From contig RPFO01000079.1 of assembly GCA_009746045.1 (NCBI GenBank), positions 3,850,901 to 3,890,900 of the forward strand: 40,000 bases of DNA, written 5' to 3'. A program made the translations under genes and the position numbers. Below are positions 10,245 through 20,740 of the stretch, one piece after another. Under the pieces are notes generated by a model, which saw only the letters and a list, made by a program, of their open reading frames with translations, did no database searches and was not told the DNA's origin. The DNA comes from Mesostigma viride (taxonomy: Eukaryota; Streptophyta; Mesostigmatophyceae; Mesostigmatales; Mesostigmataceae). Each line of letters opens with the position of its first letter. Position 1 is the first letter of the stretch.

Positions 10245-11440
10245 CCGTGCAGACGGTCTTTCCTACCTACTGCGATCTGAAGTCGTCTTTTCCCGGATTG
10301 ACGATAGAGAACAAGAAAAGTCGGTAAGCAAACGACAAAAACTAATCGATCGCTCAGGACATCGTTGGGTGGCCACCCGGCGTACAATTTAGTAATTGCT
10401 ATTGCTATGAGCTTGCATGCTTTGAGTAATACTATACGATAATATTGACCGCTTTACATATCTGATGAACAATTCGCATTGCTTTTTCGCAACCAGCTAA
10501 TCCCAGCCATGCCTGCATATAGTGTGAAGAAAAACTCTCTTAGTGGCTAGTCAAAGACCCCCCCAAGAACTACGGATGGCGCATAGGGTGCTGCCTTGAG
10601 CTAAAACATCAACGCATACGCCAAAGCCAAATTGGCGGTAATCCCGCAAATAATAAATAGGGTGTTGCTGAGTATATGCGACCACCATTTAACAACGCGA
10701 ATGCCTCCGCCATGTCAGCCGAACATAAAAGACGTCTGCCAGCCGAACAAAAACGAGAACTCGTCGTCACGTTGTGAATAAACTCGTCGGCTGTGGGGAC
10801 ACGAGTTGCTGGCATCGTTAACCCAGCTGGTAGAATAAGGCAAACGTTGTTAGCACTCTGCCAGGAGATTCTCACCGGAATCAGGAATGCTCCGCTCACA
10901 AGTCACAACTTTGCTTCGTGGGCCTGGGGGGTTAAGGAATAAGGATCTCGGGACTTGGGAGTTAGCTTGCGCGTTGCCAGGTGGACAGACTCCCAACCAG
11001 TCAGCACTCAGGATACTTAATTATACTGTACTGACGCCGTTCAATGGAGAGTTGGACAATGACAGCATGACGTTGCACCGCAAGTTTTCGCGCGAGATCT
11101 GCGCGGGGGTTAGAAAACCGATTATCATCAGCTCTGAAACGGAGGAAACGTTAAAACCAAAATTTAGCTCACGTTAGCTCCCCAAAATCGCTCCCGAGTC
11201 CAGCCAGATAAGACCAAGTAAATCTTGGAAATTACTCATATGGCTTCCGTGCGCACGGTCATTGCACCGCTTATCGTAGGGGCTTCTCCTACTTAATCGA
11301 CAACGCTGGAAGCGGGCTTTCCCTTCGTTGTCGCAATTTACTAGCAGGTTTTGACGCGTTATATATCAAGGCGCGATTTTTTTTGTGGGTATTGCTAATT
11401 CACTTCGCTGCAATATCTGTTATAAGCTTGAGAGCAGAGT
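10245..11440. other. Intergenic, no gene supported
   Basis: No reading frame here shows family motifs or a convincing exon structure. A TATATATC box near 11361 lies about 90 bp upstream of the weak open frame at 11452. The region should hold the promoter of the minus-strand gene starting at 10244, but I see no clear TATA box for it. Confidence 0.4.
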
Positions 11441-11451
11441 AACAGCTAGCA

Positions 11452-11874
11452 ATGTCGGTCAATACATCAACAATGTCGCTAGAGACGCTAATTCAGAGTG
11501 GTGTAGCTTCGGCGTCTCTGTCCCCCATGCTTAATGGGAGGCATTCTTTTGCCAGATCCAACACTAAGTTACTATCTTGCAAACCAGGCTCGAGCATTTT
11601 CTTGTTGCGGCATCAGCGCTGCCCCATGAAGATTTCCTCCAACTCGGTAACGTTACACGACGCATTGGCGTCATTCCTGGAAGTATCCGTCGATAGTAGA
11701 TATATAAGATGGATTAGTGCTGCAAGTCGTCAGTGCGGATCTCAAATAGTCGGCAGAAGCAGCGTCGGCAGAAACAGCGCGCGTCGGCAGGTCAAAGAGC
11801 ATCGACACCATAGTGCTGCTGGTTTCCTCACGAATGCTTATAGCACAGTGTGGGTAGCCACAAGCTGTGCCTGA
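11452..11874 (+). CDS. Possible small hypothetical protein, weak
   Basis: A 140-residue frame starts with MSVNTSTMSLETLIQSG and is Ser/Ala-rich. I do not recognise it. Circumstantial support is a TATA-like box about 90 bp upstream (near 11361) and a TGTAA-type poly(A) signal near 12147. A second open frame at 11867-12118 could be a further exon in another phase, but I could not place a splice pair. A minus-strand frame overlaps at 11671-11946, so even the strand is uncertain. Confidence 0.2.
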   Translation: MSVNTSTMSLETLIQSGVASASLSPMLNGRHSFARSNTKLLSCKPGSSIFLLRHQRCPMKISSNSVTLHDALASFLEVSVDSRYIRWISAASRQCGSQIVGRSSVGRNSARRQVKEHRHHSAAGFLTNAYSTVWVATSCA

Positions 11875-12169
11875 CGGCCCGCAAAAAGTATGCGTGCGAT
11901 TCCTGGTCTCCTTGCTACGGCATGCGCAGAAGGTGGGAGCCGCCAAGACGACCAGCGCCTCTATTCAATATACTCCCGGAAGCGACCAGGCTTCCGGGTC
12001 ACTCCTGGGCTCTCTGAGCAGTGACTCCTGGTACGACGCTGCCACCTTTTCGTTTCGACGATATCCCCGTACGTTCATGCTCTTGGAGCCCATATGGCGG
12101 CACGGTTGCATCGAATAAAGTCTGCCGCTAACTAGTGGTCGAATGCTGTAAATGTTTTACTTCTTTTTT

Positions 12170-13291
12170 CGCCAAGGTAAAGCATGCTATTGGTTCTTAG
12201 ACGTGTTGAAGCACGCTGGTCTTTGGTTAGGCTGCTGGGCTTGCCTTGTGTGGTGCATTAGGATTCTCTGACTTACATTTATCAAATTGCCTTAAAATAC
12301 CTTGACAACTTTTTGCGTGTGCAAGTGCTTTTCCTTTGTTATTAAACAGTTTGTTTGATTTTTCTCAAACTAACTCCTGCACGGTCTACTCGCGTGATCT
12401 AGAAAAACGCACAGTGCTGTTACCCCATCGTTACCCAGCCTGTTTCCCTCCTCTCCTCCGCACCCACATCCCTGCATTGTCACACCTAGTGGGACGCCAT
12501 CCTTTTTTCCTTCCACCAGCCCTTTCTCCGTCCTTGGGTATGCTGGCTCATTAGTAAACTGTTGTTTTATCTGTCACCTGAAAACTTGCAACATTAAGAC
12601 TTTCCAACTACGATTCTTTTTGTTTGCTTCATGACTCAGTACCTCTCACCCCCGCGCAGCTGAAACCCCAATGAAGGACCCATTACTAAAATGTAGTCGC
12701 CAGCTCTATCAACAAATAACCAAACCGATGCCTTATGTTACAGGCCACAGAGCACCCGCGATGCTTTCAAGGCCAAGTACACGATGTGGGCTGGTGGTAG
12801 GAAGTCAGCCACCTTTTGAAACCACAGAGGGCCCCACCCACATTCCTGCCACCAGCACCACGGGGAAGTTTCTGAGATGGGATTCCTGTGAATTCTCACC
12901 CTTGCAACCATTCTAAGAATAAGTGACCACCATTAGTAGCCACAGAAATAAAATGCCAACGAGATGGCTTGCACACCTGAGCATGCCTCATCCGTGCCAT
13001 GAGACAGTATGGTACTGGGTCGGTGCCACTTGCCACTACAATACTAAGGTACGGGTAGGACAACCAGGTGGACTGCTTTCGTGCTCTATGTATGGACTTC
13101 TTGTAGGCTTGAACTTGAGGGCCTGGTTGAATACCAGGTATGCACTGCTGCAAACCCTTGCGCCCCCCCCCCCCCCGCAAGGGCCCACCCACCCAAGTCT
13201 AAGGCTGAAACCTCCTTGCCACCTCCGTCCACATGTGGGCATGGTGGGCCACTGGCCTGTCGCATTCATCCACCCTGCGGCGTCCCTGCAG
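12170..13291. other. Unassigned stretch upstream of bestrophin-like exons
   Basis: The 5' exon(s) of the bestrophin-like gene should lie here, because the exon at 13292 starts inside a codon. A possible exon ending at an AAG|GTACGG donor near 13048 would fit the phase, but its protein shows no recognisable motif, so I do not call it. A C homopolymer lies at about 13166-13177. Confidence 0.35.
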
Positions 13292-16200
13292 GTGGGTCCC
13301 CAAGCTGCTCCCGGTCTCGCCCGGATCCGTCATCCCCCTCGTGCAGGCGCCCGTCTTGCTGTCAGCGTGCGTCGCGCTGGCCGCCGCCATCCTCAACTGG
13401 ACGCTGGTACGTGCGGGGGGTGTTCCCGGTAGGTGATATCAAAGAAAACCAGACATGGTTATAGATGAGTCCGGACAATAGACCGGACAGGCGCGGGTAC
13501 GTGCGGGGGTTGTCAACGCAGGTGGCAGTGTTGTAGACTATGAAGGTCACACTATTCTACCATTACCGGATTTTATCACGCTAGTACCGGATGCGGGATG
13601 GGCGATGGCATGTGCGGGCGCTGAGAGGGGACAACTGCGGGTCTATAACGTCAATATTCTGGCATTCTAACTGCGGCTAATAATGTCGTACTATTGGCAA
13701 CTGTATGTGCACACTGAGGTTGGTTACTGCCAGACTTGTACAGGCAGTGATGTCCGACTGGCACGCCTCCTTGAGATGCAGCACCAGCCTATGCCGCACC
13801 CACCCACCGTCTCCACCGTGTCCATCATGCCACGACTCAGCAGCAGTAGCCACCTTCTCCACCGTGTCCATCATGCCACGACTCAGCAGCAGTAGCCACC
13901 TTCTCCACCGTGTCCATCATGCCACGACTCAGCAGCAGTAGCCACCTTCTCCACCGTGTCCATCATGCCACGACTCAGCAGCAGTAGCCACCGTCTCCAC
14001 CGTGTCCATCATGCCACGACTCAGCAGCAGTAGCCACCGTCTCCACCGTGTCCATCATGCCACGACTCAGCAGCAGTAGCCACCGTCTCCACCGTGTCCA
14101 TCATGCCACGACTCAGCAGCAGTAGCCACCGTCTCCACCGTGTCCATCATGCCACGACTCAGCAGCAGTAGCCACCGTCTCCACCGTGTCCATCATGCCA
14201 CGACTCAGCAGCAGTAGCAACCGTCTCCACCGTGTCCATCATGCCACGACTCAGCAGCAGTAGCAACCTGCCCTGCAGCAACCGGCCCTGGCCGTGCTCT
14301 GAACAGGAAGAGGGAAGCCCCTGTGCCCTTGCTCGTGCAATAACAAGATTCACAGGCAGACCCCAAGGCGCGGTCATCACGAGGGATGGTGGGGTGAGGC
14401 CTGGCCTCACGGGTTAATACCCAGGTCAGCTTGATTACGTTTCTCAGGTTGGTTTTGTGTTTCTACGGTACAGGTTGCCTTTTGCTGGAGGCAACGAGGC
14501 GGTATAGCATGCCCAGTTGTCCTCCCAACGGACCAATCGTGCGGAAACTCTCTTCTCATTCCTTGCGTGAAAATCACTGCCCCCTTCTTCGTCCACGGGC
14601 TGCCAATGCTTTCTGACCACGGTTGTCCTTGTGTCCCTTGGGCTCTATACCCCTTCTGCCCCCCGCTTCCCCACACTCTTTGATTAGGATATACCTAAGA
14701 TAGACAAGTAACAACCCCACCTTCCTCCCTGCCCACTTCATCGTCAAGGCAGGGCGTCGCGGTCGATCCCGCGGTTATGTCCCTGGTGACCCCCCTGCTG
14801 GCGCTGCTGCTGGCCACCCAGGCATACGCCGCCTACGCCAAGTGGCAAGAGGCGCGCACCGCGCTGGGCGTGGTGGTTGCCAGCATCGCCGAGGTGGCGG
14901 GCAAGGCGGGCACTTACTACCGTGCGGGCAGCGGCACCAAAACCGCAGTGCAGGAGGCCAAGACGGAGACCAGCCGCCTTCTCTTCCTCACGCTGGCACT
15001 CCTGGTGGTGCGTGGCGCTGCCTCCCCTGTCTGGCTCCATAGCCCTTGAGCAATAGCTCTTTCGCCCGTTTAGTTCTTTGGCTCTTTGGCTTGCGGCTCT
15101 TCACGCCTTGGTCCTTAGCTTTTTAAGGGCTCTTCAACTCCCAAGCGCAGTGTCTGTGGTGTTCGTGGTGGCAGGCGCAGTATCTCACCTGCTCCCTAGC
15201 TCAGGAACAGTCGCATTCCTGACCAGGTTATTGCGGGACCTGTGTGCTGTGCATTGCTGTGCAAGTGTTTGGGATGATAGTTTCCCTGGTTCTAACCGCC
15301 CTGGATGCAACATGCATCTTGCTTCCCGCTTTATCTCTCCTCCATCTCCCCTCCCTCTCCCCTCCCTCTCCCCTCCATCTCCCCTCCATCTCCCCTCCCT
15401 GGCAGGCGGATGTGTGCCCAAGCTCTAGCACGGGCCCCTCCGCGGATGCGCAGAAGGTGATCTCGGCCAATACATCTGCGATCGAACGGAGTTCGCTCTC
15501 GGCGACAGATCGCCCCACGATGACCGCGCTCAAGGTGAGCAAGGGCGGGTACAGTACAAGTGAAGGACGGGTGTGTGGTGTGGAGAAGGTAGGGCACCGG
15601 TCCACAGTTAAGGATGGGGATGCTAGTATAGTAAGGGCGGTGGGTGTATAGTACCTTTAATAGATGCAGAAAGTCGAACCGCCCCACAACGGCTGCGCTG
15701 GAGATGTTGGGGATGAAGGACGGACGATGGGCTGGAGACAAGATCGTGCTGATGAGAGAAACAGTGATTGGGAGAGCCATATTGCCTCGTGGTAACGTGT
15801 TACCGTCCATGCTGAACCCATGTATCTTTAAAATGACATGTGCCGCACCATGCGTTGCCCAACACAGTGGCTGGAGGCTCACCTGTACAACAGCGGCATG
15901 GGGGAGGGGCTGTTCGGGCGCGAGGGCAAGACGGTGCCCATCTGGGTGGACATCTCTACGAGCCTGAGGATCCTGGGGGAGTCGGTCAACACCGCCCGCT
16001 CTGTCGCCATCACCAGGTACAGTGTGTTTCAGTACACACTTCGTAGCGTTGGTAGGGGGGGGGGGGGGGGGGGGGGCTTCTGGAGTAATTGTTATCAGTG
16101 GCACTGATCCCTGTTTTTGCAGAGGAGCTTGAGGTATAGGCTGCGCAGAAAAACAAACGTTCCTTTCCACTGTTTTGCATGCCATGAATTCAGCCCTTTT

Positions 16201-16977
16201 TTCAGAAAACGCGTGTCTGCACCAACCATGTGGCACTCAGCCCCGTGTGCAACATGTTGTAAGGGCTCTGGCTTGTGGGGATGTGTTGGCAGTTTACAAG
16301 CTGGATCCTCTGCATGCCGAAAATTTTTTCTGTTTTAATGATACGCGGATGAAAAAATTATCTGATTACCATGAAGTTCTTTTGCATGCGCGCATCTTGC
16401 TGGTGGAGGCAACAAGCATGCGACATGCCTCTAGGGGTGCATGCGCCAGAGGTACATGGGTCCGCATTCTTATGTACTACTACGTTACCATTGTGCATGC
16501 AGTCTGTCATGCAGCGTGCTTGCCCTCTGTGTGTAAAATGCATATGCCAGGGGGATGTCCTGGGCTATGTTATCAATAACATGCAGCTGCTCTACTTTTC
16601 CACGCATGAACCAAGCGCCGGCTCCCAACCTGCTCGCGTTTCTGCTGTCCTCTCCTGCCTGCAGGCCACCGGTGGCCCTGAGCAGCCTGACCCAGGTGCT
16701 GACGTGCGCGACCCTCTTCGTGATGCCGTTCTCGCTGGCGCCCAAGCTGGGACTGTTTGCGATCCCCTTCCAGATCCTCATCTCCCTCGCCTACTTTGGC
16801 GTGCAGGCGGCCACGCTGCAGATGCAGTTCCCCTGCAACTCTGGCGCGAACAGCATCCTAGCCGACAGCAAGCTGATCAACAACATGCCTCGCTACATTT
16901 ACACGCAGATCTGGGGGGATGTGGAGACTGCGACGCTGTCGCAGGCGAGGCCCACGTGGGCCGCTGGATTTTACTAA
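13292..16977 (+). CDS. Bestrophin-family anion channel, 5' end unresolved
   Basis: Five exons fit with consistent phases: 13292-13406, 14753-15004 (or 15007), 15406-15534, 15868-16016, and 16665 to a TAA at 16977. The first has RWVPKLLPVSPGSVI-like sequence, then a hydrophobic helix (VLLSACVALAAAILNW). The second has a helix with TPLLALLLATQAYAAYAKWQ followed by EAR, matching the bestrophin block in which an aromatic residue, R/K-W and EAR follow transmembrane helix 2. The last has ALSSLTQVLTCATLFVMPF, then GLFAIPFQILISLAYFGVQ, the paired C-terminal helices, and a Q-F/ND-like region. Bestrophins form pentameric chloride or bicarbonate channels; algal and plant members can act in thylakoid membranes, but no targeting peptide is visible here. 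The exon at 15406 is poorly conserved and could be lineage-specific. Element X copy 2 lies just past the 3' end on the opposite strand. Confidence 0.65.
13806..14275. repeat. 46-bp minisatellite, 10 copies, in intron
   Basis: A 46-bp unit containing ACCGTGTCCATCATGCC recurs exactly every 46 bp, with this core starting at 13815, 13861, 13907 and so on to 14229. Early units carry CCTTCTCC and later ones CCGTCTCC, so the array has internal variant blocks. It lies in the 13407-14752 intron of the bestrophin-like gene. The unit length is not a multiple of three, and no coding role is expected. Confidence 0.95.
15340..15402. repeat. Pyrimidine microsatellite before a splice acceptor
   Basis: CTCCCCTCCCT-type 10-11 bp units repeat about six times and run directly into the GGCAG acceptor of the exon at 15406. 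It would serve as a long polypyrimidine tract. Confidence 0.8.
16056..16077. repeat. G homopolymer in bestrophin-like intron
   Basis: About 20 consecutive G lie 40 bp past the GTACAG donor at 16017. The length of such runs is often wrong in assemblies. It lies in an intron and does not affect the frame. Confidence 0.9.
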
Positions 16978-17109
16978 ACGAAGTGGCCAGTTACAATAGC
17001 CACTCTTGCCACATTGGATCGGTAGGCTGATCTTTTTTTTTTAATATATGACTGCCGGCTGATCTGGACTGCTGTGGCATGTGAGACCGCCACATGTGAG
17101 TTTAGCAGA

Positions 17110-17172
17110 TTAATTAATTAAACTCGTGCTCCCGTTGGGGAGTCACGGAGCACCGAAGTGCTTTTAATCCCT
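17110..17172 (-). other. X 3' terminal double hairpin and tail
   Basis: Read on the minus strand, the end contains AGCAC-UUCG-GUGCU, a stem capped by a stable UUCG tetraloop. It is followed by CGUG-A-CUCCC-CAAC-GGGAG-CACG, a nine-pair stem with a bulged A and a CAAC loop. Then comes the TTAATTAATTAA-type tail. GUGCUCC can alternatively pair with GGAGCAC, so two exclusive folds are possible. The block recurs at 2103, 3480, 5015, 17110 and 19805. The second hairpin also ends LINE-B copies near 28.79 and 31.6 kb. Confidence 0.85.
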
Positions 17173-17522
17173 GTGTGTGCACTACAGGAGAAAGGGCAGA
17201 GACCCCCAGTCTCCTTCATGCCAAAGGCATGCCACAGCTGCAATCGGGCGCGGCTAGCTTAAAGGACAGGCTAACGATCCGGCAAACTGTGGGTGCAACA
17301 AGACCCATGTGAGCATATCATGTAGCAAGGAGCGTGGGCAAGTAATCTGAACATAGCCAGGGCGTAGCATGGCTGTACTAGGACTAGGCTAAGGCTATGG
17401 CTGGTTGTGTACCGTGCGTTGGCGGCACGTGACTAGGTGTGTTGGCACAGCTAGGCGACATCTAGGCATGGCTGCCTTAGCGGCAGTGACGCCAATGGTT
17501 ACAAGCTAGGGCTATTGCTATT

Positions 17523-18886
17523 CTAGCCCGCTGGGGGCGTCCACATCTTGTGGTTGATCATCAGGTCCCCGCCCCTCCAGTACACCTTGGGCTTCTGGGG
17601 GTCCTGCTTATGGCGGAGGTATGCCGGCCACAGGTCGCGTCGCTGCTGTTGCTGAGCGGGGGTGAGGTCGTCATCCAGCGTCCAGGTGAGGTCGTGCAAC
17701 CGCTTGCGACGAGAGAGGAACCGCTGCTTATCCTCAGGGGAGGGGAAGGTGAGTAGGACTGGTGGGGGAGCCGCCTTGTCCCGTGAGTGGGGAAGGCGGT
17801 GGCACCCACGCAGTTCTACCTCACCTACCAGGCCCATGAGGGTAAGAAGCTGGTTCTTGAGCTCGTCAGCAAGAGAGGTTGACGTCTCACCTGGCTTCTG
17901 GGGGAAGCGACGTAGCACCACTCGGCACTCGCGGCGAGCGCGGTCGGTGACCTCTCGTTGCTGGGCCTGGCGGTGGTCCTCCAGCTCCTGGAGCTTTGTG
18001 GCGATGGCGTCGGTGGTGGAGGCGGTCGCTGACCGCAGCAGGTCCGCGTAGGAGAGCGGCGGGAGGTCGCCAGCATCCTGCCGGGGTGGCTGGGATGCAA
18101 TGGTGGCCGTCTGCTCCGCTATCTTGGGGACCTGTGTGGCCAGGGCCTCGGTGTGGGCGGTGATGGCCTCAAGCTTCTGAACAGGAGCACGCCACACTTG
18201 CCCTCCACCTGGTTAAGGCGAGAGACAAGTGCAGCATGCTTTTCCGAAGCCTGCGCCGCGGTGTGTAGCGCCGTGAACTGGGGTTGTAGCTTGTGGACGA
18301 CCTTGGTTTCCACGTTGGAGACCCGGGCTTCCACCGTGTTGAGCGTGGTGTTCAGCGATGTCAGCTTCTCGGCCAGCGGCCAGGTCACGTGCTCCTCCAG
18401 CACTGCGCGGATGTCATCCTTGCAGAGGGAGGGAGCCGATGGGGCAGCCGGCTGTGTGAGGCTGGCGTTTATCGCTCTGGTGATGTCGCCGACGCAGCGC
18501 TGGTAGTGGCTGGTCAAGATAAACAGGCGTTGGCTTGGTTCGTCAAAGGTGTAGAGCCAGGACGTGTCGCGGTAGTCGATAGCCGCCCCCCCCTTCAGGG
18601 TCACGAAGAGCTTCCGTTCCTGTACGAGGAACTCGAGAACCTCGACGCATTCCTGCGGCGACAGTCTCTGCCACTCGACGAGGGAGAACATTCCGTCGCC
18701 GGGCAAGTATTGGCTCCATTTGTGGCGATCGTGGCATGGTTTCTTGGGTTCAGGCGAGGCGCTTGGCGAGGGTTTGGCGGGTAAGCCTGTCGGCTGAACA
18801 ATGGCGAGGGCGAGAGGGTTGGGCTGGGCGCTGGGAAGCTGTGCCAGCGCCTTTTCCAGCCCTCGTTTTGCTTTGGTAGTCGTCAT
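17523..18886 (-). pseudogene. X copy 2 ORF1 protein (L1 ORF1p-like), one frameshift
   Basis: The frame starts at 18886 (MTTTKAKRGLEKALAQ) and runs to about 18180. There a one-base change shifts it into the frame that ends at 17523; the whole would be about 450 residues. In order it has a Pro/Ala-rich N-terminus, a conserved SPQECVEVLEFLVQERKLF domain of unknown role, and a long coiled-coil around NTVEARVSNVETKV and LNQVEGK. An RRM-like region follows (VVLRRFPQKPGE to PPPVLLTFPSPEDKQRF). The C-terminal block is LDDDLTPAQQQQRRDLWP then VYWRGGDLMI, as in L1 ORF1p C-terminal domains. Such proteins trimerise and coat element RNA. Apart from the single frameshift the copy looks well preserved. Confidence 0.85.
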
Positions 18887-19083
18887 AGCTGGTCACGTGC
18901 GTAACTTTGTCTATATACTGCGTGGCAGCCGTAACCGTTTATACTGGCAAGTGCGTCTTAGAAAGGCGCATCGAATGCAAGTGGTCTGACCGAATTTGGG
19001 GCTCAGACGCAAAAGATCTGAGCTCCGCCGTCAGCCATACCGCCGTCAGCCATTTTCGTCACTTTTCTCGTGAGTTTAGCAGA

Positions 19084-19795
19084 TGCTCAGGCCTTGATAT
19101 GCTCGGGCCAGGATATCGTCGTGTGTTAGACTTGTGGCTGTGGCTGAAACCTGGTATTTTATCTCTTGAGGCTACCAGATTAATCGCGAACACTGACGTG
19201 GTCCAGATGGTTGGAATAGACGTCTGGCTTTGTGAATTAGAAGAAACATGGCGTGGTCCAGAGAATAGATGAAGGATTTGCTCTGCCAGTGGACAGTTAG
19301 ATGCTTATGGGCACCGACCTTTCTCTCACATCCAGGATTGTAGGTGCGCGCAACTGACGTGGCCGGCAATCTTGATTCAAGATGACTGACCTGACCCTTC
19401 CGTAGGCTCCCGGCATTAATAAATGCCCAAGTGTTGTAAAGATCAGCTAGGACATTTATTTTGTTTTCTTGGTCACTTACATATACGTCCTCAAGTTGTG
19501 GCCAGCCTCCCAGTAAATGGGGCGGCTCCAATGCTACCATTTTTTTTAATTAAGGGGACGTGGCGCGCCGAATATTCAGTTCCGCGCCAAAATATTCGCG
19601 GTACCATCCGTACGGTGTATAATGTGTGCCCGGACGCTCAACCCTCACAGAGGTGGCCGTGGCGGCGTGCCTTTAGGCAATATTATACGATACGTGATGG
19701 CATGCAAGTAAAAATCTAGATTAATTATTTAATTAACCCAGGGTTAATAGACACGTGACAGCGTCACGTGAGCATAAGTCTTCAGTGGGAGGGGA
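19084..19795. other. Intergenic between X copies, no gene supported
   Basis: No coding motif is seen. Features are a CACGTGAC-AGC-GTCACGTG perfect inverted repeat at about 19752-19770 (an E-box-like palindrome), a TGTAA-type signal near 19436, and an AT-rich stretch at 19715-19740. Confidence 0.45.
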
Positions 19796-19804
19796 ACATG
19801 GGAT

Positions 19805-20557
19805 TAATTAATTAATTAAAACACGTGCTCCCGTTAAGGAGTCACGGAGCACCGAAGTGCTTTTAATCCCTGTGTGTGCACAACAGGAGAAAGGGCAGAG
19901 ACCCCGGGCAGTCTCCTTCACGCCAAAGGCATGCCACAGCTGCATGCGGGCGCGCACGCTAGCTAAACGGACACGCTAACGATCCGGCAGTCTGTGGGTG
20001 CAACAAGACCCATGTGAGCATGTCATAACAAGGAGCGTGGGCAAGTAATCTGATCGAAGCCAGGACATAGCTGGTTGTCTCTTTGATAGCATGGCTGTAC
20101 AAGGACTAAGCTAGGGCTATGGCTGGTTGTGTACCGTGCGTTAGCGGTGCACGTGACTAGGTAAGGTGGCACAACTAGGCAAACATTCTAAGCATAGCTG
20201 CCATGGCGGCAGTGACTACCAATGAAGTCAAGCTAGGGCTACAAGCTATTCTAGCCCGCTGGGGGCGTCGGCCACATCTTGTGGTTGATCATCATGGGTC
20301 CCCGCCCCTCCAGTACACCTTGGGCTTCTGGGGGTCCTGCTTGTGGCGGATCGGTATTCAGGCCACAGGTCACGTCGCTGCTGCTGCTGAGCGGGGGTCA
20401 GGTCGTCATCCAGCGTCCAGGTGAGGTCGTGCAACCGCTTGCGACGAGAGAGGAACCGCTGCTTGTCCTCACGGGAAGGGAAGGTGAGCAGGACTAGTGG
20501 GGGAGCCGCCTTGTCCCGTGAGTGGTGAAGGCGGTGGCACCCACGCAGTTCTACCTC
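19805..20557 (-). mobile_element. Element X copy 3, 5'-truncated
   Basis: A 753-bp minus-strand X copy retains the ORF1 C-terminus, the whole 3' UTR, both hairpins and the TTAATTAATT tail. It is flanked by a 9-bp duplication ACATGGGAT at 19796-19804 and 20558-20566. The ORF1 part (HDLTWTLDDDLTPAQQQQRR, then a frame-broken YWRGG block) is degenerate. It was inserted beside the YADD-bearing LINE fragment. Confidence 0.88.
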
Positions 20558-20566
20558 ACATGGGAT

Positions 20567-20740
20567 GGAATGGATGATGTAAGCTATCTAGGATTTATGC
20601 GGATGATACCACCCTCATCGAGCGCCCCGATCACATTCAGACCTGGCTGGACTGTCTGGGCGTGGATCAGGCGCGGGCGGTGGGGTTGGAGATTAGTGTC
20701 AAAACTGACTTCAAGGCGATGGTGATTGGGGCTACCAGTC
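20567..20740 (+). pseudogene. LINE reverse-transcriptase fragment with YADD motif (left half)
   Basis: From about 20594 one frame reads YADDTTLIERPDHIQTWLD and continues through DQARAVGLEISVKTDF and AMVIGATS. This is motif C and the following block of a LINE reverse transcriptase, collinear with the same part of LINE-A (ETPESAQLWLDSLSLEARAV). The frame breaks at the CAGTC duplication of the Copia-like element and resumes at 28638. The YADD box is intact here, but only about 60 codons survive. Confidence 0.85.

Larger units (their letters stand above)
17110..19069 (-). mobile_element. Element X copy 2: full-length ORF1-only retrotransposon
   Basis: This 1.96-kb minus-strand element is flanked by a 14-15 bp target duplication, GTGAGTTTAGCAGA, at 17096-17109 and 19070-19083. 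From 5' to 3' it has a short 5' UTR, one reading frame for an L1-ORF1-like protein, a 3' UTR of about 430 bp, two hairpins, and an ATTAATTAATTA-type tail. There is no ORF2, endonuclease or reverse transcriptase. With the long target duplication and simple-repeat tail, it behaves like a LINE-mobilised non-autonomous element. The insertion site is 132 bp past the stop of the bestrophin-like gene. Confidence 0.9.

Noticed and set aside
13806-14275. CRISPR-like array
   Set aside because: The units are head-to-tail 46-bp tandem repeats with no unique spacers, in a eukaryotic intron.
15331-16236. Minus-strand 301-residue frame
   Set aside because: It opposes bestrophin-like exons that are supported by phase-consistent splice sites and family motifs.
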